From: Hepsetus odoe
Lineage: Eukaryota > Chordata > Actinopteri > Characiformes > Hepsetidae
Length of the DNA stretch: 64,000 nucleotides
Assembly: GCA_017165825.1 (NCBI GenBank)
Contig: CM029380.1
Span: 19,939,072 to 20,003,071 of the forward strand
Direction of reading: 5' to 3'
Shown here: piece by piece, positions 42,411-54,112 of the stretch
How the letters are laid out: each line of letters starts with the position of its first letter
How positions within the stretch are numbered: the first letter of the stretch is position 1
Made by a program: the position numbers and the translations under genes
Notes under the pieces: generated by a model
The model's database searches: none
What the model was told of the DNA's origin: nothing
The model's input: the letters and a program-made list of their open reading frames with translations, nothing else

Positions 42411-45173
42411 ATCAGTGAGTGGATAAAACTGTGAGATTTAGGCCAAAAAGCAGTTTGGACTGACAGGACTGACAGCTGTCATAAAGTGACCTCAGCGTAT
42501 CTTCCTCTCCTCACCTCAAAACAGCAAAATTAGGCTATTTATCCACGTGGACAGTGGCTGCCTGAGGCTGTACATATTGATCCAGTGTAAGCAGACTGAC
42601 TGGATCAATTTTTCGCAGCAGAAAGGCAATCGTCAACCATATCTCATATCATAAACAAACACGGTTTGGAGACTTCGGCAGGAGGCCAAGAATAGACTGG
42701 AATTATACTGTTAAAAGACTATGCTAGGGCTCTATTATACAGATAAATTGACCTTACTGGGGCTGCATACATTGCACACTTTCATCAGAGTACTTTTGGA
42801 TTATTCTGCCAACAAATGTGCAGGCAATGCAGTTCCTGACTCCAAGTTATAAATAGGTGAGCACTCTCTGCAAGAGAAAATAAGAGGAAAGAACATAGAA
42901 CACATCTAAACACACACAGAAGTCGAGGGAAAGGCAGAAAGGAGGAAAATAAAAAAAGCGATTTGCATGTTATTGGCAGAGAAACATCACCTGTCAGTGA
43001 GTTGAGCAAAAGGAGTCTGTAACCAACCTGGGTTAAATGCAGCATTGAAATATAACTGAATTTAAATATGTTGACAAGGAGTCAGCTTCAGCAACACTGA
43101 TTTAGAGCACTGGGTTAAAGCTGAAGCACAGCCAAGCGGTATTGTCTGATGCAAATGTCATTTAAGGAGTCTGCGACCCCTGAATGGTGTTGGCAGGCCA
43201 ACATGTTTAACAACTTTGGCCTGATAAGACGAGTCTTTGAAGAGCGCTCTTAGGTTGCAAAAAGTGCAACCTAAGAAAGGGCATGAAGTTTCGTTTCAGT
43301 TCATAAACTGAAGTGGCCACTGCCTGCGTGTGTACAACAGATCAATCAGTGCGGCATCTGATTTCCATCTAAATTGTTTGAGAATTTCAATGCACATCTG
43401 AATTTCAATACATACCGAGGGGCATTTTTGATGCTGAGAATGTCGATTGACTCCTCTGTTGCTTAATATCTGAATAACATTTCAGAAACTAATCACATTG
43501 CAAAGAGCACAGAATGATGAGAAACAGATCAGGATTTAATTTCCAATAAATGTGATTTTCCTGGCTTAATTAAAATGCCAAAAAGATGCAATAAACCTCA
43601 GCTTTGGTGCTGTGAGGTGGCTTTAGAACCCTTAACAAAGAAGCCATCTGGCATCTGTCTAACAAAGCTGACATATAAAAAGCAAGCAAACAAACCAGAC
43701 AAAAAGGGGATAACTGGGTATAACTGATCAAAGGTGATGTGCTAATCCTCAACGCTTCAAGATTTTTTTAAAGTTTGCCCTTTCTGGTCAAAAATTCAGA
43801 CAGTGAATGCAGTGACAGAAGAATAAGGGAAAAGTGAAGTGTTGCCTGAATGACATAAACATCTTACACCTAATTCTGTCTCTTATTCACTACATACAAT
43901 ATTTAGACTAAATGACTTCAAATATCCACAATGATTACAAGGTGCAAAGGGTAATAAGGTTATGCATACACCTTTTAAGCAGAGTATTATCATTCATTTA
44001 GCTTGAGCCACTTTCCCCCAGGAGATTATTGCTCTTCAATGAGATTTATTAGTGGCATAACACATAAGGATTTTTTTACTGCCTAAACTATATTTGTGCA
44101 GTAGTGTGACGTCTGAACGTTAGATATTTATATAATTTAGGACACAGGCTAATAGAAAATGAGAGAGCAGATCAACATTGTTATATAATCATGGCTGATT
44201 AAAGATTTAAGCTGAAATCAGGTCAGCTCATTGTTTTCATCATCTAGCAAAAGTTTGTCTTCTGTGCCTTCAGGGCATTTTCACACTGAATACTTAAGTC
44301 AGCACTAAGGCTTGTTTGGGTGTCATGATTGCAGGTTTGTTCTCACACAAGAGGTTTCTTCTGAAACATGGATGATGAACTGAATGTACAATTCTATAAG
44401 ACACTTCTGCCAATACTCAAACCAAGACAGCAGCTATTGCTGGGTACTTGACGTGTCTCATACAAGGACACCTGTGAAGAATACACTTGGGGAGATTATG
44501 CAGCTGTCGTGATCATCATCACGTCTGCTTTGTGAGACGGCCTCAGCGCTCTAGATTTAATAAAACAAAACTGTAATCAGTTTGCATAAGGAAGAAAAAA
44601 AACATGCACATAATTCATTCATAGTGAAAAGAAGAGCTGTTAATTGGACCATGCAATTTAATTAAAGAACAACTTAAAACAGAAATGGGAAAAGCTGAAG
44701 TAATTAGTACTCTTTTGTGCATTCTTTAATCTAGTAAAGACTATCTCTTAAAGGAGGCCCAGTAAAAGCAAAAAAAATATTATGTATTTTCCTTGTTTCT
44801 TTCCATCACATGCATTTGATTCTGTACATTGTTCTCATTTGCTTGCTCTGTGCTGCATTATGAAGAGTAAGTGCATCTTCTTGAACAAACATCCACCCAC
44901 CTAACCTTCAAACGTTCATCTTTGCAGCTGCGCAAACGTGAGAGTGTAAGACAAGGGTGTTGCAAACATATTTTTGTGTCAATGACCTAAAACTGTGGGC
45001 TAATTTGATTCTATTTTATCTTCACTGAAAGAGCTGAAAGAGTCAAGATCCTGCCTCTAAAATACAACGTACAGAGTAGATCACTGACATATCAGTTGTC
45101 CTTTGCAGGCATTAAAGTTCTGCATTTAATCTAGAGAGTTGCTTTTTTATTCTGCATTAAACACTTTATTCCT
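42411..45173. other. gene desert segment, repeat-poor
   Basis: No gene recognised. It contains the hairpin pair at 43248-43312. Confidence 0.45.
43248..43312. repeat. two adjacent perfect inverted repeats
   Basis: First: TCTTAGGTTGCA (43248-43259), loop of five, TGCAACCTAAGA (43265-43276). Second: TTCAGTT (43295-43301), loop of four, AACTGAA (43306-43312). Both arms are perfect. They are not at the ends of any recognised element. Confidence 0.85.
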
Positions 45174-45345
45174 GGGACAGTGGTTGCCCAGCGGATAGGG
45201 ACTGGGCACCATGACCTCATGGTCATGGGTTTGAGTCCTGGACCAATAGGTTACCCCGAATTTCCCTTTAGTTTCCCAACACCCCCAGGTCTCTGGATGT
45301 ATGGACACCCAATTCTGTACTATATGAATGGGTTAAATGCAGATA
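45174..45345 (+). mobile_element. tRNA-derived SINE, diverged and truncated
   Basis: GGGACAGTGGTTGCCCAGCG, then CATGGGTTTGAGTCCTGGAC and AGGTTACCCCGAA, then a diverged body with GGGTTAAATGCAGATAAGC. The tail is missing. Confidence 0.6.
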
Positions 45346-46217
45346 AGCATATCCTCTTACCCCTGTTCCCTCTTATTAGTTAATGAAAGAAGTGCTGATC
45401 AGTAAATAAAATAAGCTCATGAAATACACTGTTCTGCTTTCATTTTTCTCCTGCTTGGGAGCCAGCATCAAAGGTCAATCTGTAGGATATCCTGCAGCTA
45501 TTATATAACTTTCAAACATGATACTGATCCCTCTTGTGTCCACTTGTGTGTGAATCTCACTTCTCGATTTTTAGGTAGAGCAGACATGGCTTATTTGGAC
45601 CACACCCAGGTGCAAATAGCTTTCTCACTTCACTTTGAATCTGACAAGCAGCCTAAAGTCTTGCAAAAACCTTGAGTACCATTAGGGGTGAGACTAATCA
45701 ATTCAGAGTCAAGACCAAGTCTTTGTCGTAGCTGAGTCTAAAGCAAAACACTAGGAGTGATCAGAACCAGAACTGAAAAGAATACACTATCATATATATA
45801 TGTTATACAACTGTGTTGCTATGTTACACACTGTGCAGATTTTGATTTTGTTAGGGATTTTGAGTAGTATAAATAATAAAAAAAAAAAAACAGGTACAAA
45901 TGTTTTCCTGCAGTAGTCTGCAAAGAGCCTAAAGATCCAAGGTGCCTAGATAAAGGGGTTCCAAAAACATATTTTTAGCATCATTAGTAAACTAATCATC
46001 TGATCTGGCATCATTTGCACTTCTTTCTTCACTGCTTCATGCCTTAAGTAGATGACTTTGTTATGACTTTGTCTTAGCCTGAATGACTCATGTGTTTGTC
46101 ACTGTGTGCTTAACAAACAAAACATAATCCTTAGAAACTGGTCAGGAACATGGACTGGACAGAAAAAACTTTGTCCTAGAACTATTGTTCTACAACACAT
46201 TAAAGAAATACAATAAA

Positions 46218-46362
46218 GTCTTCTTCTTTTGGCTGTTCTCATTTAGGGGTCGCCATAGTGGAACATCCGTTTACATTTCTTCCGGTCCACTGCATCTTCC
46301 TCCTTCAAACTGACCACCTGCATGTCCTCTCTCACCACATCCGTAAACCTCCTCTTTAAAAG
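46218..46362 (-). mobile_element. LINE 3'-end fragment, antisense
   Basis: The reverse complement encodes the same terminal peptide style as the LINE at 47585-49405: a FTDVVRED-like start, LKEEDA-like middle and a final GDP before stop, with the GAAGAAG-rich tail. It is a broken copy of the same family. Confidence 0.7.
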
Positions 46363-47263
46363 TCTGGGTCCAAAATTGGTTAGGGATTATGCCACGTTAC
46401 CCCAAGACATTTGCACAATAATGTATATTTTCCTACGAGTCACATTTATTTCTTTGCATTGCAAACCAATGCATTTGCGTGCTACTACAGCTTTTAGGAA
46501 AGAAATAGTGGAAGACTTTAGGAATGAGCCCTAGGAATGACTGTTTGAGCTAACGTGACTCCGAGCCATCAGAGTGCAGGTCACGGCACTAATGTGCTTC
46601 CTGGGTTTGGCCTGTGATGATGGATGCTTCCCGGTGAACTAATGGAGCAGATAAAACGATTGCACTCATTAATAAAGTGTCATGATAAAAACAAGCCCAA
46701 CAGCATTAAAAAAAGGCATGCATTGCCTTTTTTTATCAATAGTCTTTTCCACCCCTCCTTCGATTTACCTAACCTCACTGACTTAGAGGCTTAAATTTAG
46801 TGAATAATGCACATTAGTATAAAGGCTTAAAAGTCAAGGTCCAAGACATGTTTAGAGTGTTTTTTAGCCATGAATATATGGCTTAAAATCCATGACAGCA
46901 AAAAGGATGCATGAAATATGAAACACGTTACATTGCTTGATACACACCATAAAAAATGTTAGCACAAATCATCATTAATAAGCAATGAACATTTATAACT
47001 CATGAGCTAGTAAGCTAACTGTGTGAATGAGTCTTTACGGTTGTTAGTTGTGTTACCTACTTTATTAACTACTAATATTTCAAATATTTCAAAGTTGGCT
47101 TTTTTAAGTTTTGCATAAGAGCTACATGGAACCCAGCCATTATGGATGCAAAAAGCAGTGTATTTCAGTACCAAGCCCAGATAAATAGGGAGGGTCTGGA
47201 AAACAGATTTCCATGTCGGATTGGTCGAGGCCCGAGTTAACAACAACCGCCAGCAGTGCTGTT
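46363..47263. other. gene desert segment
   Basis: No gene. A hairpin of about 11 bp arms (AAAAAAAGGCA/TGCCTTTTTTT) lies at about 46708-46734. Confidence 0.5.
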
Positions 47264-47320
47264 AGCCCAAGAAACCTCCATTTGGAACAATATATTATAT
47301 ATAATATATTCATATTACAT
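47264..47320. repeat. 57-bp sequence duplicated at 53421
   Basis: AAGAAACCTCCATTTGGAAC and the following AT-rich sequence to TTACATAGG is nearly identical to 53421-53480. In both places it directly precedes a SINE head. Confidence 0.85.
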
Positions 47321-47555
47321 AGGGCAACGGTGGCCTAGTGGTTAGGGAGTTGGCCCCAGGACCAGAAGATCATGGGTTCGAATCCCATGCAAGTAGGTTG
47401 CCCTGAGATACCTTTAAGCAAGGTACTGTCCCTGTCACTGCTCCCTGAGTGCTTTCAATTGCTGCCCGTGTTTGTGTGTGATTAAAATGCAGAGGTGTAA
47501 TTTCATTGTGGTTCAATGTGTGTTGTGCCGTGTACTCAAAATGACAAGAATGGTA
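47321..47555 (+). mobile_element. tRNA-derived SINE, sense copy
   Basis: Head GGTGGCCTAGTGGTTAGGGA, perfect B-box GGTTCGAATCCC, core TTGCCCTGAGATACC, and an end near CAAAATGACAAGAATGG. The TCACTTTCACTT tail is degraded. Confidence 0.85.
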
Positions 47556-47584
47556 AAAGAAAGAAAACTGGGCTATTGTTAGCC

Positions 47585-49405
47585 GAAGAAGAAGAAGAAG
47601 AGGAAGAAGGGATGTACAGAAACAGGAGGAGAGAAGGAAGTGGATGTGAGGGTAGAAGCTTTGAATGTTGGAAGCATAACAGGTAAAGGTAGAGAATTAG
47701 TTGATGTGATGGAGAGAAGGAAGGTTGATATTTTGTGTGTGAGAGACTAGATGGAAGGGCGGTAATGGCAGGTGTACTGGAGGAGGGTATAAATTGTTTT
47801 ACCCTGGTGTGGAAGGAAGGAGGAATGTGGGAGGTGTTATCCTGAAGGAAGAGTATGTGAAGAGTGTTTTGGAGGTGAAGAGGGTGTTTTGGAAGAGAAC
47901 GAAGAATTCTGGAGTGAGTTAGATGAAGGGATTGAGAGTGTACCCAGGGGAGAGAGAGTGGTGATTGGTGCAGATTTTAATGGTCATGTTGGTGAAGGGA
48001 ACAGAGTTGATGGGTAGGTATGGTGTCAAGGAGAGGAATACTGAAGGTCAGATGGTTGTAGATTTTGTGAAAAGGATGGAAATGGGTGTAGTTAATACTT
48101 ATTTTAAGAAGAGGGAGGAGCACAAGGTGACGTATAAGAGTGATGCACACTGGTGGACTGTCCTTTGCAGGAGGGTCAGTCTGCATGAGATTGCAGACTG
48201 TAAAGTAGTGACAGGGGAGAGTGTAGCTAAACAGTATAAGATGGTGGTCTGTAGGATGACCTCAGAGGTTAAGAAAAGGAGGAAAGTGAGAGCAGAGTGC
48301 TCTGAGGGTGTTGATGGAGAAGTACAGAGAAGGTCAGAAAGAGTTGCATCGTGCCTTTGTGGACTTGGAGAAAACATATGACAGGGTGCCTAGAGAGGCG
48401 TTGTGGTTTTGTATGAGGAAGTCTGGTGTTACAGAGAAGTATGTGAGAGTAGTTCAAGATATGTATGAGGGCAGTGTGACAGAGATCTGCAGTGGGAGTG
48501 ACGAATGCATTTAATGTAGAGGTTGGATTACATCAAGGATCAGCGCTGAGCCCTTTCTTGTTTGCAATAGTAATGAACAGGCTGACAGAAGATGTTAGAC
48601 AAGATTCCCTGTGGATGATGATGTTTGCTGATGATATTGTAATCTGTAGCGATAGTAGGGAGCAGCTTTAGGTGAACCTGGAGAGGTGGAGGTATGCTCT
48701 AGAGATGAGAGGAATAAAAGTGAGAAAGACAAAGGCAGAATACATGAAGGGGAATAAAAGGGAAGAAAGTAGAGCAGTTAGGATATAAGTAGTAGAGGTG
48801 AAAAAGGTGGAATTTAAATACTTGGAATCAGAGGTTCAGGGTAACAGTGTGGAAGAGAGGTGAAGAAGAGAGTGCAGGCTGTTTGGAATGGGTGGAGAAG
48901 AGTGGTGGGATTGAGTTGTGACAGACGGGCATCAGAGTAAAAGGGAAGGTTTACAGGACAGTAGTGGGACCAGCTATGTTGTACAAGTTGGAGACGGTGG
49001 CACTGACGGAAAGACAGCAGGTGGAGCTGGAGGTGTCAGAGTTAAAGATGCTGAGATTTTCATCGGGTGTGACGAGGATGGACAGGATTAGAAATGAGTA
49101 TATTAGAGGGACAGCTCAGGTTAAATGTTTTGGAGGCAAAGATAGAGAAGCAAGGTTGCGTTGGTTTGGACATGTCCATAGGAGGGACAAGGATTATATC
49201 AGGAGGAGGATGTTGAGGATGGAGCTGCCAGGAAAGAGGAGAAGAGGAAGACCAAAGAGGAGGTTTATGGATGTGGTTAGAGAAGACATGCAGGTGGTTG
49301 GTTTGAAGGAGGAAGATGCAGAGGACAGGAAGAACTGGAAATGGATGATCCACTGTGGTGACCCCTAAACGGGAACAGCTGAAAGAAGAAGAATAAGAAG
49401 AAGAT
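47585..49405 (+). pseudogene. degenerate non-LTR retrotransposon (LINE)
   Basis: Traces of one ORF in changing frames. Endonuclease part: VEALNVGSITGKGRELVDVM, then IGADFNGHVGEG (about 47961-47998) and MVVDFVKRMEMGVVNTYF. Reverse transcriptase part: FVDLEKTYDRVPREALWFCM (about 48357), GLHQGSALSPFLFA, and FADD at 48624-48635, the catalytic YADD-type motif. C-terminal part: open frame 48964-49368 with RLRWFGHVHRR and LPGKRRRGRPKRRFMDVVRE, ending CGDP and stop. A GAAGAAG-type tail follows. Stops and frameshifts are frequent and part of the endonuclease/RT junction is deleted, so it is inactive. The clade (RTE/L2-like) is uncertain. Confidence 0.85.
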
Positions 49406-51440
49406 TAGAGCTAAAAGGTCTGATAATAAGACTGCACTGTCATCATAGTGCAAACTGCATCCAGCTTTAAAACATAAGAAGCAAATTTTTTCACCCATCG
49501 TGCTTTGACTGACTAATCATGTTAATAATGATGGGAAATTTGTTTTTCACCAAACTGTTCTTTAAAGCGGTGGCTCTCCAGTGTTATTTCTTTTTTTTTC
49601 TTGCTGCTTTTGCATCCCTATTTTTTTTAAAACTGCACACCTACAGACTTTAACACCTGACAAGACCTCCAGACAGCAGTCCAGACATGCAATATATTAT
49701 TTGTAAAAGAGAAATTCTGACTAAAGTGATGGGCAGTCTCTCCCAAATAACTGTTCAAAGTTGATGCAACAGAACAGTTGGAATTCATTTGGCAGTTCTA
49801 TTTCATTGCTGGACCACATGTTTAACAATATGTTTTCCAGATGTGCACAAGACATTCACAGATAAGACAAAACCCACTGAGTGCTACAGACACCGACTGA
49901 GAACATGTTCATTTAAGACTGAAACCCACTTCTGCAGACCCTTTTAGCAAGGTGCACACAGAGAAAATGAAGATGATGATGATGATGAAGAAAAAGGACA
50001 ACTTAAGATTCCTCCCCATCCACATTTAATAGTTGCATCACTCTGTCTGGAGCGGAAATATATTCTATAACCTGCAGGGTTTGGCTTCTCATCAAACTTC
50101 AGAAATACATGCATGTGGAACGAGCCCATGTTGGACACCCACACCACCAAGCTGTAGGAATTAATAAGAATGAGAGCTGCAGAGTGAAGTTGATGCTCAC
50201 TGATGAATTACAGACTGTGTCCATGCTTCTTTAATGCTCTGTATGATTGGATTAGACAGCTTCAGGTCCACAACCTGCATGTGAGATTGTGTAATTATGG
50301 ATTGTGAGTATGGTGGAGCAGAGCGAAACAGGAACCCGTGGAGGCCCCTCCTGACAATTCATCTGCAATTCAAGGTCATAGTGCATTGATAGGCAGCAAT
50401 ACATATGAAATATTAATCTGAACCAGTTGAAAAGGGCCAGGACAACAGCTTGACTCCCTCTCACCGCGAGGGGTTCCTTTGAGCATCGCCTCCAAATGAA
50501 TTCCACAGCTCTCTGATATCTCCTGCTCGAATTAATAGACAGCCCTCAACAGACAATCAAGCAAGAAGCAATGGGTACATTAATGTGAGTAAGTTTGAGA
50601 GATGATGAATGACTCGCACATAGTGTTGCGCTATGAATGCTTAATGTATGTGCTGTGCTGCCTTCAGTCACGGTGGCTTTGCTCAGAATGGCAAAAGTCT
50701 GTCCTCTCATACATTCATGTATAGTTTGTCATGATGAGTATACAGAAACTTTGATGTGGAAAATCAGAAAGGATTGTGCCAAAATAGACATGCACGATAT
50801 GGAGGAATGATCTAAAACTCCAACTTTTAATGAAAATGTAAATTAAAGAAACGAACAGCACTGGTTCTAACCCATCCTTCCATCCATCCATCCATCCATC
50901 CATCCATCCATCCATCCATCCACCAGTTATCACTTTTTAAGTAAATGCTGATATCTAAGCATTTATCTAAGCATGCTGATATCCAATTGTTTTAAAAAGT
51001 GCAGATTCTTATGTACAGTAGTTAATTGTATGATTGTTTTGATCTTTCAAAATAAAAAATGAACACTACATTTTATCCCAAACATTTTACAGTGCATTTG
51101 AAAACACTTTGTCTAACATGCAATTTTTTTTTTGCAGTTATTCATGTCTAATACATTTGCAGTTTGAAAAAAGATGCCTCGGAGCTTGTTCAAAAATAGG
51201 TATTCAGAAAGCACATTTTAATATCATCCATTCATGATCTGAGCTGTTTATTCCAACCATGGTTTTGAGGGGGGTGCTGGAGCCTCCCCAGTGCTGAAAC
51301 ACCCTACAACGTTTTGCAAAATAATAACATTTGTACTTTAGTTGTTAGCAGTTATAGAATTCAACTGTAAGAAGTAATTTATGTCTACAGACTTGTGGCC
51401 CGTTTATTTTAAACAATTTGTCATGACAAGCTCTGGTGTA
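49406..51440. other. gene desert segment
   Basis: No gene. It contains a GAT run at about 49974-49988 and an ATCC repeat at 50874-50923. At 51255-51295 there is a short fragment resembling the GGGGGTGCTGGAG part of the composite SINE 3' module. Confidence 0.45.
50874..50923. repeat. (ATCC)n tetranucleotide repeat
   Basis: About 12 ATCC units. Confidence 0.95.
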
Positions 51441-51444
51441 CAAT

Positions 51445-51790
51445 TTCAAAATCTTTCATAATCTCGGGCTTCGGGTGAGGTAGTTTGCAACCAGCTTCAC
51501 TTTCTTCTTCAGAAAAAAGGTTTGGAATGACTTTTTGGAGCATTAGTTTGGGGTTATTGCGTCTTTGAGGCATTCATCTTCTCCCCTTTCTTGGCTGATG
51601 AGACTAAATTATCTTATAATATCTCCAAGTACATCGCTCCATTCATATTTCCTGCCATTTAATGTCCCAGTACTGTTTGCAGAGATGGAGCCTCATGTCA
51701 TAATACTCCCACCTTCATACTTCACAGCGGCAATGATATCCTTCGGGTGCATGCAACCCTCCTTTTTCCAAACATGATGAGTTAATGACA
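51445..51790 (-). mobile_element. Tc1-like transposase relic, antisense
   Basis: The reverse strand encodes HHVWKKEGCMHPKDIIAAVK then YEGGSIMT, corresponding to the Tc1 transposase segment VW+K...P+.TIPTVKHGGGSIM just after the first catalytic Asp. In-frame stops and a diverged remainder show it is inactive. Terminal repeats were not found. Confidence 0.65.
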
Positions 51791-51965
51791 AAAAGTTTTA
51801 TTTTTGTCTGAGCAGAGAACATTGCTCTGATTTTTCTAAATGCTTATGTGCAAATTTTAACATGCATCTTTGCATTTCTTATTTAATATTGTTAGGGTCC
51901 AATTATGGCAGATAATAAAATGAAATCTTATTATATTTTATAATGGCAGGAAAACTTTTTTTGAA

Positions 51966-51984
51966 GTTAGGGTTAGGGTTAGGG
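51966..51984 (+). repeat. interstitial telomeric repeat, three TTAGGG units
   Basis: GTTAGGGTTAGGGTTAGGG. It is flanked by AAAACTTTTTTTGAA (51951-51965) and an almost identical copy with one extra T (51990-52005), a duplication of the insertion point. Confidence 0.85.
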
Positions 51985-52005
51985 TCAAAAAAACTTTTTT
52001 TTGAA

Positions 52006-52669
52006 CGATTTTTTGGAGATTCTGTTTGACAATTGCTCTTATTAAAGCTTGACATATAAAGTGATTGAGAGAGAGCTGATTTGTGCTCAGGGAACCTCAG
52101 AGAAGTAGTTGGAGGAAGTTTTTAAAACGTCAGATATTAACATTCATGGGTTCAAAGTAAAAATAATCTCATCTGAAAAATCTCTGCAAGTTTTCTTTAC
52201 ACTACTACTTGTAAACCTTGATGTAATTGATCAAGAGGACAAACATGCCAGTGGAATTGGTGTAGTTCACTCTAAACTTTTGCAAATTCACCTTAGTAAA
52301 TTTACATTTGTAATTTTTAACAAAATATGAACATATTTTTAGAATATCGGTTTTGTGTTTCACCATTAAGGCTCTGGAATGTGTTGAAATTACAAGGTAC
52401 ATATTTTTTTTTACCTTCTTTTCATGACTACAAGGGTAACAGGTTTTAAAATACATTTTAGCACAAGAGCAAGAAATGAAAGCACACAAGTTCTCTCTGG
52501 TGGTGACACAGTGTACTGCAGTTTAAAGTGTTCACATTTGCCTGTAGTGGTATGACATGATCTATGTAGGCTACTGTATACTGTATACTGCTAGGCCCTT
52601 TTTGTTAACATTTATTTTCAAGTCAAAGTCATCTAAATGTTTAAGGTACCTTAAATGTGCTGCATCACA
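52006..52669. other. gene desert segment
   Basis: AT-rich. No gene recognised. Confidence 0.5.
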
Positions 52670-52886
52670 TTACTATAGTCAAGAAACACAACATAAAAAA
52701 CAGCAAAATGCTTTTCTGCATTTACCCCATACATACCGAAGGCCGCCATACATATACATATCAGGAAGTGGTTTTGGGAATCTCACTCAAGGGTACCTCA
52801 GAGAAACCTACTGGGCCGGGACACAAACCCAAGATCTTAGGATTAAAGGGCCTAGTTTCTAACCACCAAGCCATCACTGCCCCTAA
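52670..52886 (-). mobile_element. tRNA-derived SINE, antisense, diverged
   Basis: Landmarks CTCAAGGGTACCTCAGAGAA and CTACTGGGCCGGGACACAAA, and a final ACCACCAAGCCATCACTGCC (head complement). The body has an internal deletion. Confidence 0.7.
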
Positions 52887-53133
52887 GCATAGACCATTTA
52901 CATGGAGTAGATATTTCTTAACACTAAAAGTAACCTCATCATTTTTTTACTTTTAAAGCTCCAATCAATAGCAGAGGATTCAGCTGGAGGCAAGGTCAGT
53001 CATTCCCCTCAAACACTCAAGACAAGATGGAGCTATTGGCCTATAAAGTGCCTGAGAATGATCTGATGGCCTGACACTTCACTCAAAAACACTGCGCTTC
53101 TTCAACAAGTTATTTGAGAGGAAGATGAAAGAT

Positions 53134-53134
<1 letters not shown>

Positions 53135-53168
<34 letters not shown>
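53135..53168. repeat. (GT)n microsatellite
   Basis: About 17 GT units. Confidence 0.95.
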
Positions 53169-53170
<2 letters not shown>

Positions 53171-53420
53171 ATTTGAGTTTAGCGAGTAGAAAATTGCTGT
53201 CAAATCATAACCACCATGTGCGTAAAAACCTGGAATGTATCACAATTGAACAAAATGAATAGTGACTTGTACAGATCACTAACTTCATGTATTCCCAAAG
53301 CATCAGAGAACATGCATACATTAGTCATTGAATTATAGCAATGTATTTAGCATTGTATATACCTTTCTTCCTTTTCTACATGAAGACCACTGGGACAAGA
53401 GACACCCCAAAATCGCCATA

Positions 53421-53480
53421 AGCCTAAGAAACCTCCATTTGGAACAATATATTATATATAATATATTCATATTACATAGG
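53421..53480. repeat. second copy of the 57-bp sequence at 47264
   Basis: It again precedes a sense SINE. Homology starts at AAGAAACCTCC in both loci and upstream sequence differs. Confidence 0.85.
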
Positions 53481-53717
53481 ACAGCGGTGGCCTCGTGGTT
53501 AGGGAGTCGCCCCGGATCGGAAGATTGTGGGTTTGATTCCCTCACGAGTAGGTTGCCCTGAGGTACCCTTGAGCAAGGTACCGTCCCCGTCACTGCCCCC
53601 CAGGCACTTTCAATAGCTGCCCCCTGCTGCATGTGTGTGTATGGGTGAAACGCAGAGGCTGAGATTTGTTGTGTTGTGCTGTGCTGCGTCTCACAATGAC
53701 AAGGGTTTTCACTTTTA
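53481..53717 (+). mobile_element. tRNA-derived SINE, sense copy
   Basis: Head ACAGCGGTGGCCTCGTGGTT, B-box-like GGGTTTGATTCCC, core TTGCCCTGAGGTACCCTTGA, CCCCCTGCTGCATG, and end CACAATGACAAGGGTTTTCA. Confidence 0.85.
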
Positions 53718-53728
53718 TCTTCCCCTCA

Positions 53729-53852
53729 AAAACCTCCTCTTTGGTCTTCCTCTTTTCCTCTTTCCTGGCAGCTCCATCTTCAAAGTCCTCCTCTCCTTAT
53801 AATCCTCATCTCTCCTCTGGACATGTCCAAATCAGCGCAACCTTGCTTCTCT
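53729..53852 (-). mobile_element. LINE C-terminal fragment, antisense
   Basis: The reverse complement encodes the segment around RLRWFGHVQR and ELPGK-GRPKR, the same region as 49150-49270 of the LINE on the + strand. It is a short broken copy. Confidence 0.7.
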
Positions 53853-54062
53853 AAATATATTTATATTAAATGTGTGGACAAATGTATTGGTTCCCCTCAA
53901 AAACTCTTCCAATAAAAAAATTAAAAAACATTCCATGAAGATCCTTGAAATAAATTTAAATGGGGCTAAACAGGATTTTTTTTGGGTCTTCATCCCTGGA
54001 GCCCATTGTTCAAAAGGCAACAGATGGAGCTTGAATGACTTTGGATGTTCTCCTTGGCTCTT

Positions 54063-54112
54063 TGTTTACCATTCCCCTGGGAATTGAACCCTGGACCTTC
54101 TTGCTGTGAGGC
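54063..54112 (-). repeat. SINE fragment with B-box complement
   Basis: The minus strand reads GCCTCACAGCAAGAAGGTCC and then GGGTTCAATTCCC, the tRNA-like head of the 7693-7812 family. Confidence 0.5.

Noticed and set aside
46708..46734. AT-rich hairpin as a miRNA or terminator
   Set aside because: Arms are mostly A and T homopolymers; too short for a pre-miRNA and common by chance in this sequence.
48964..49368. 134-codon ORF as a host gene
   Set aside because: It is the C-terminal part of a degenerate LINE, with retrotransposon signatures and a LINE tail after it.
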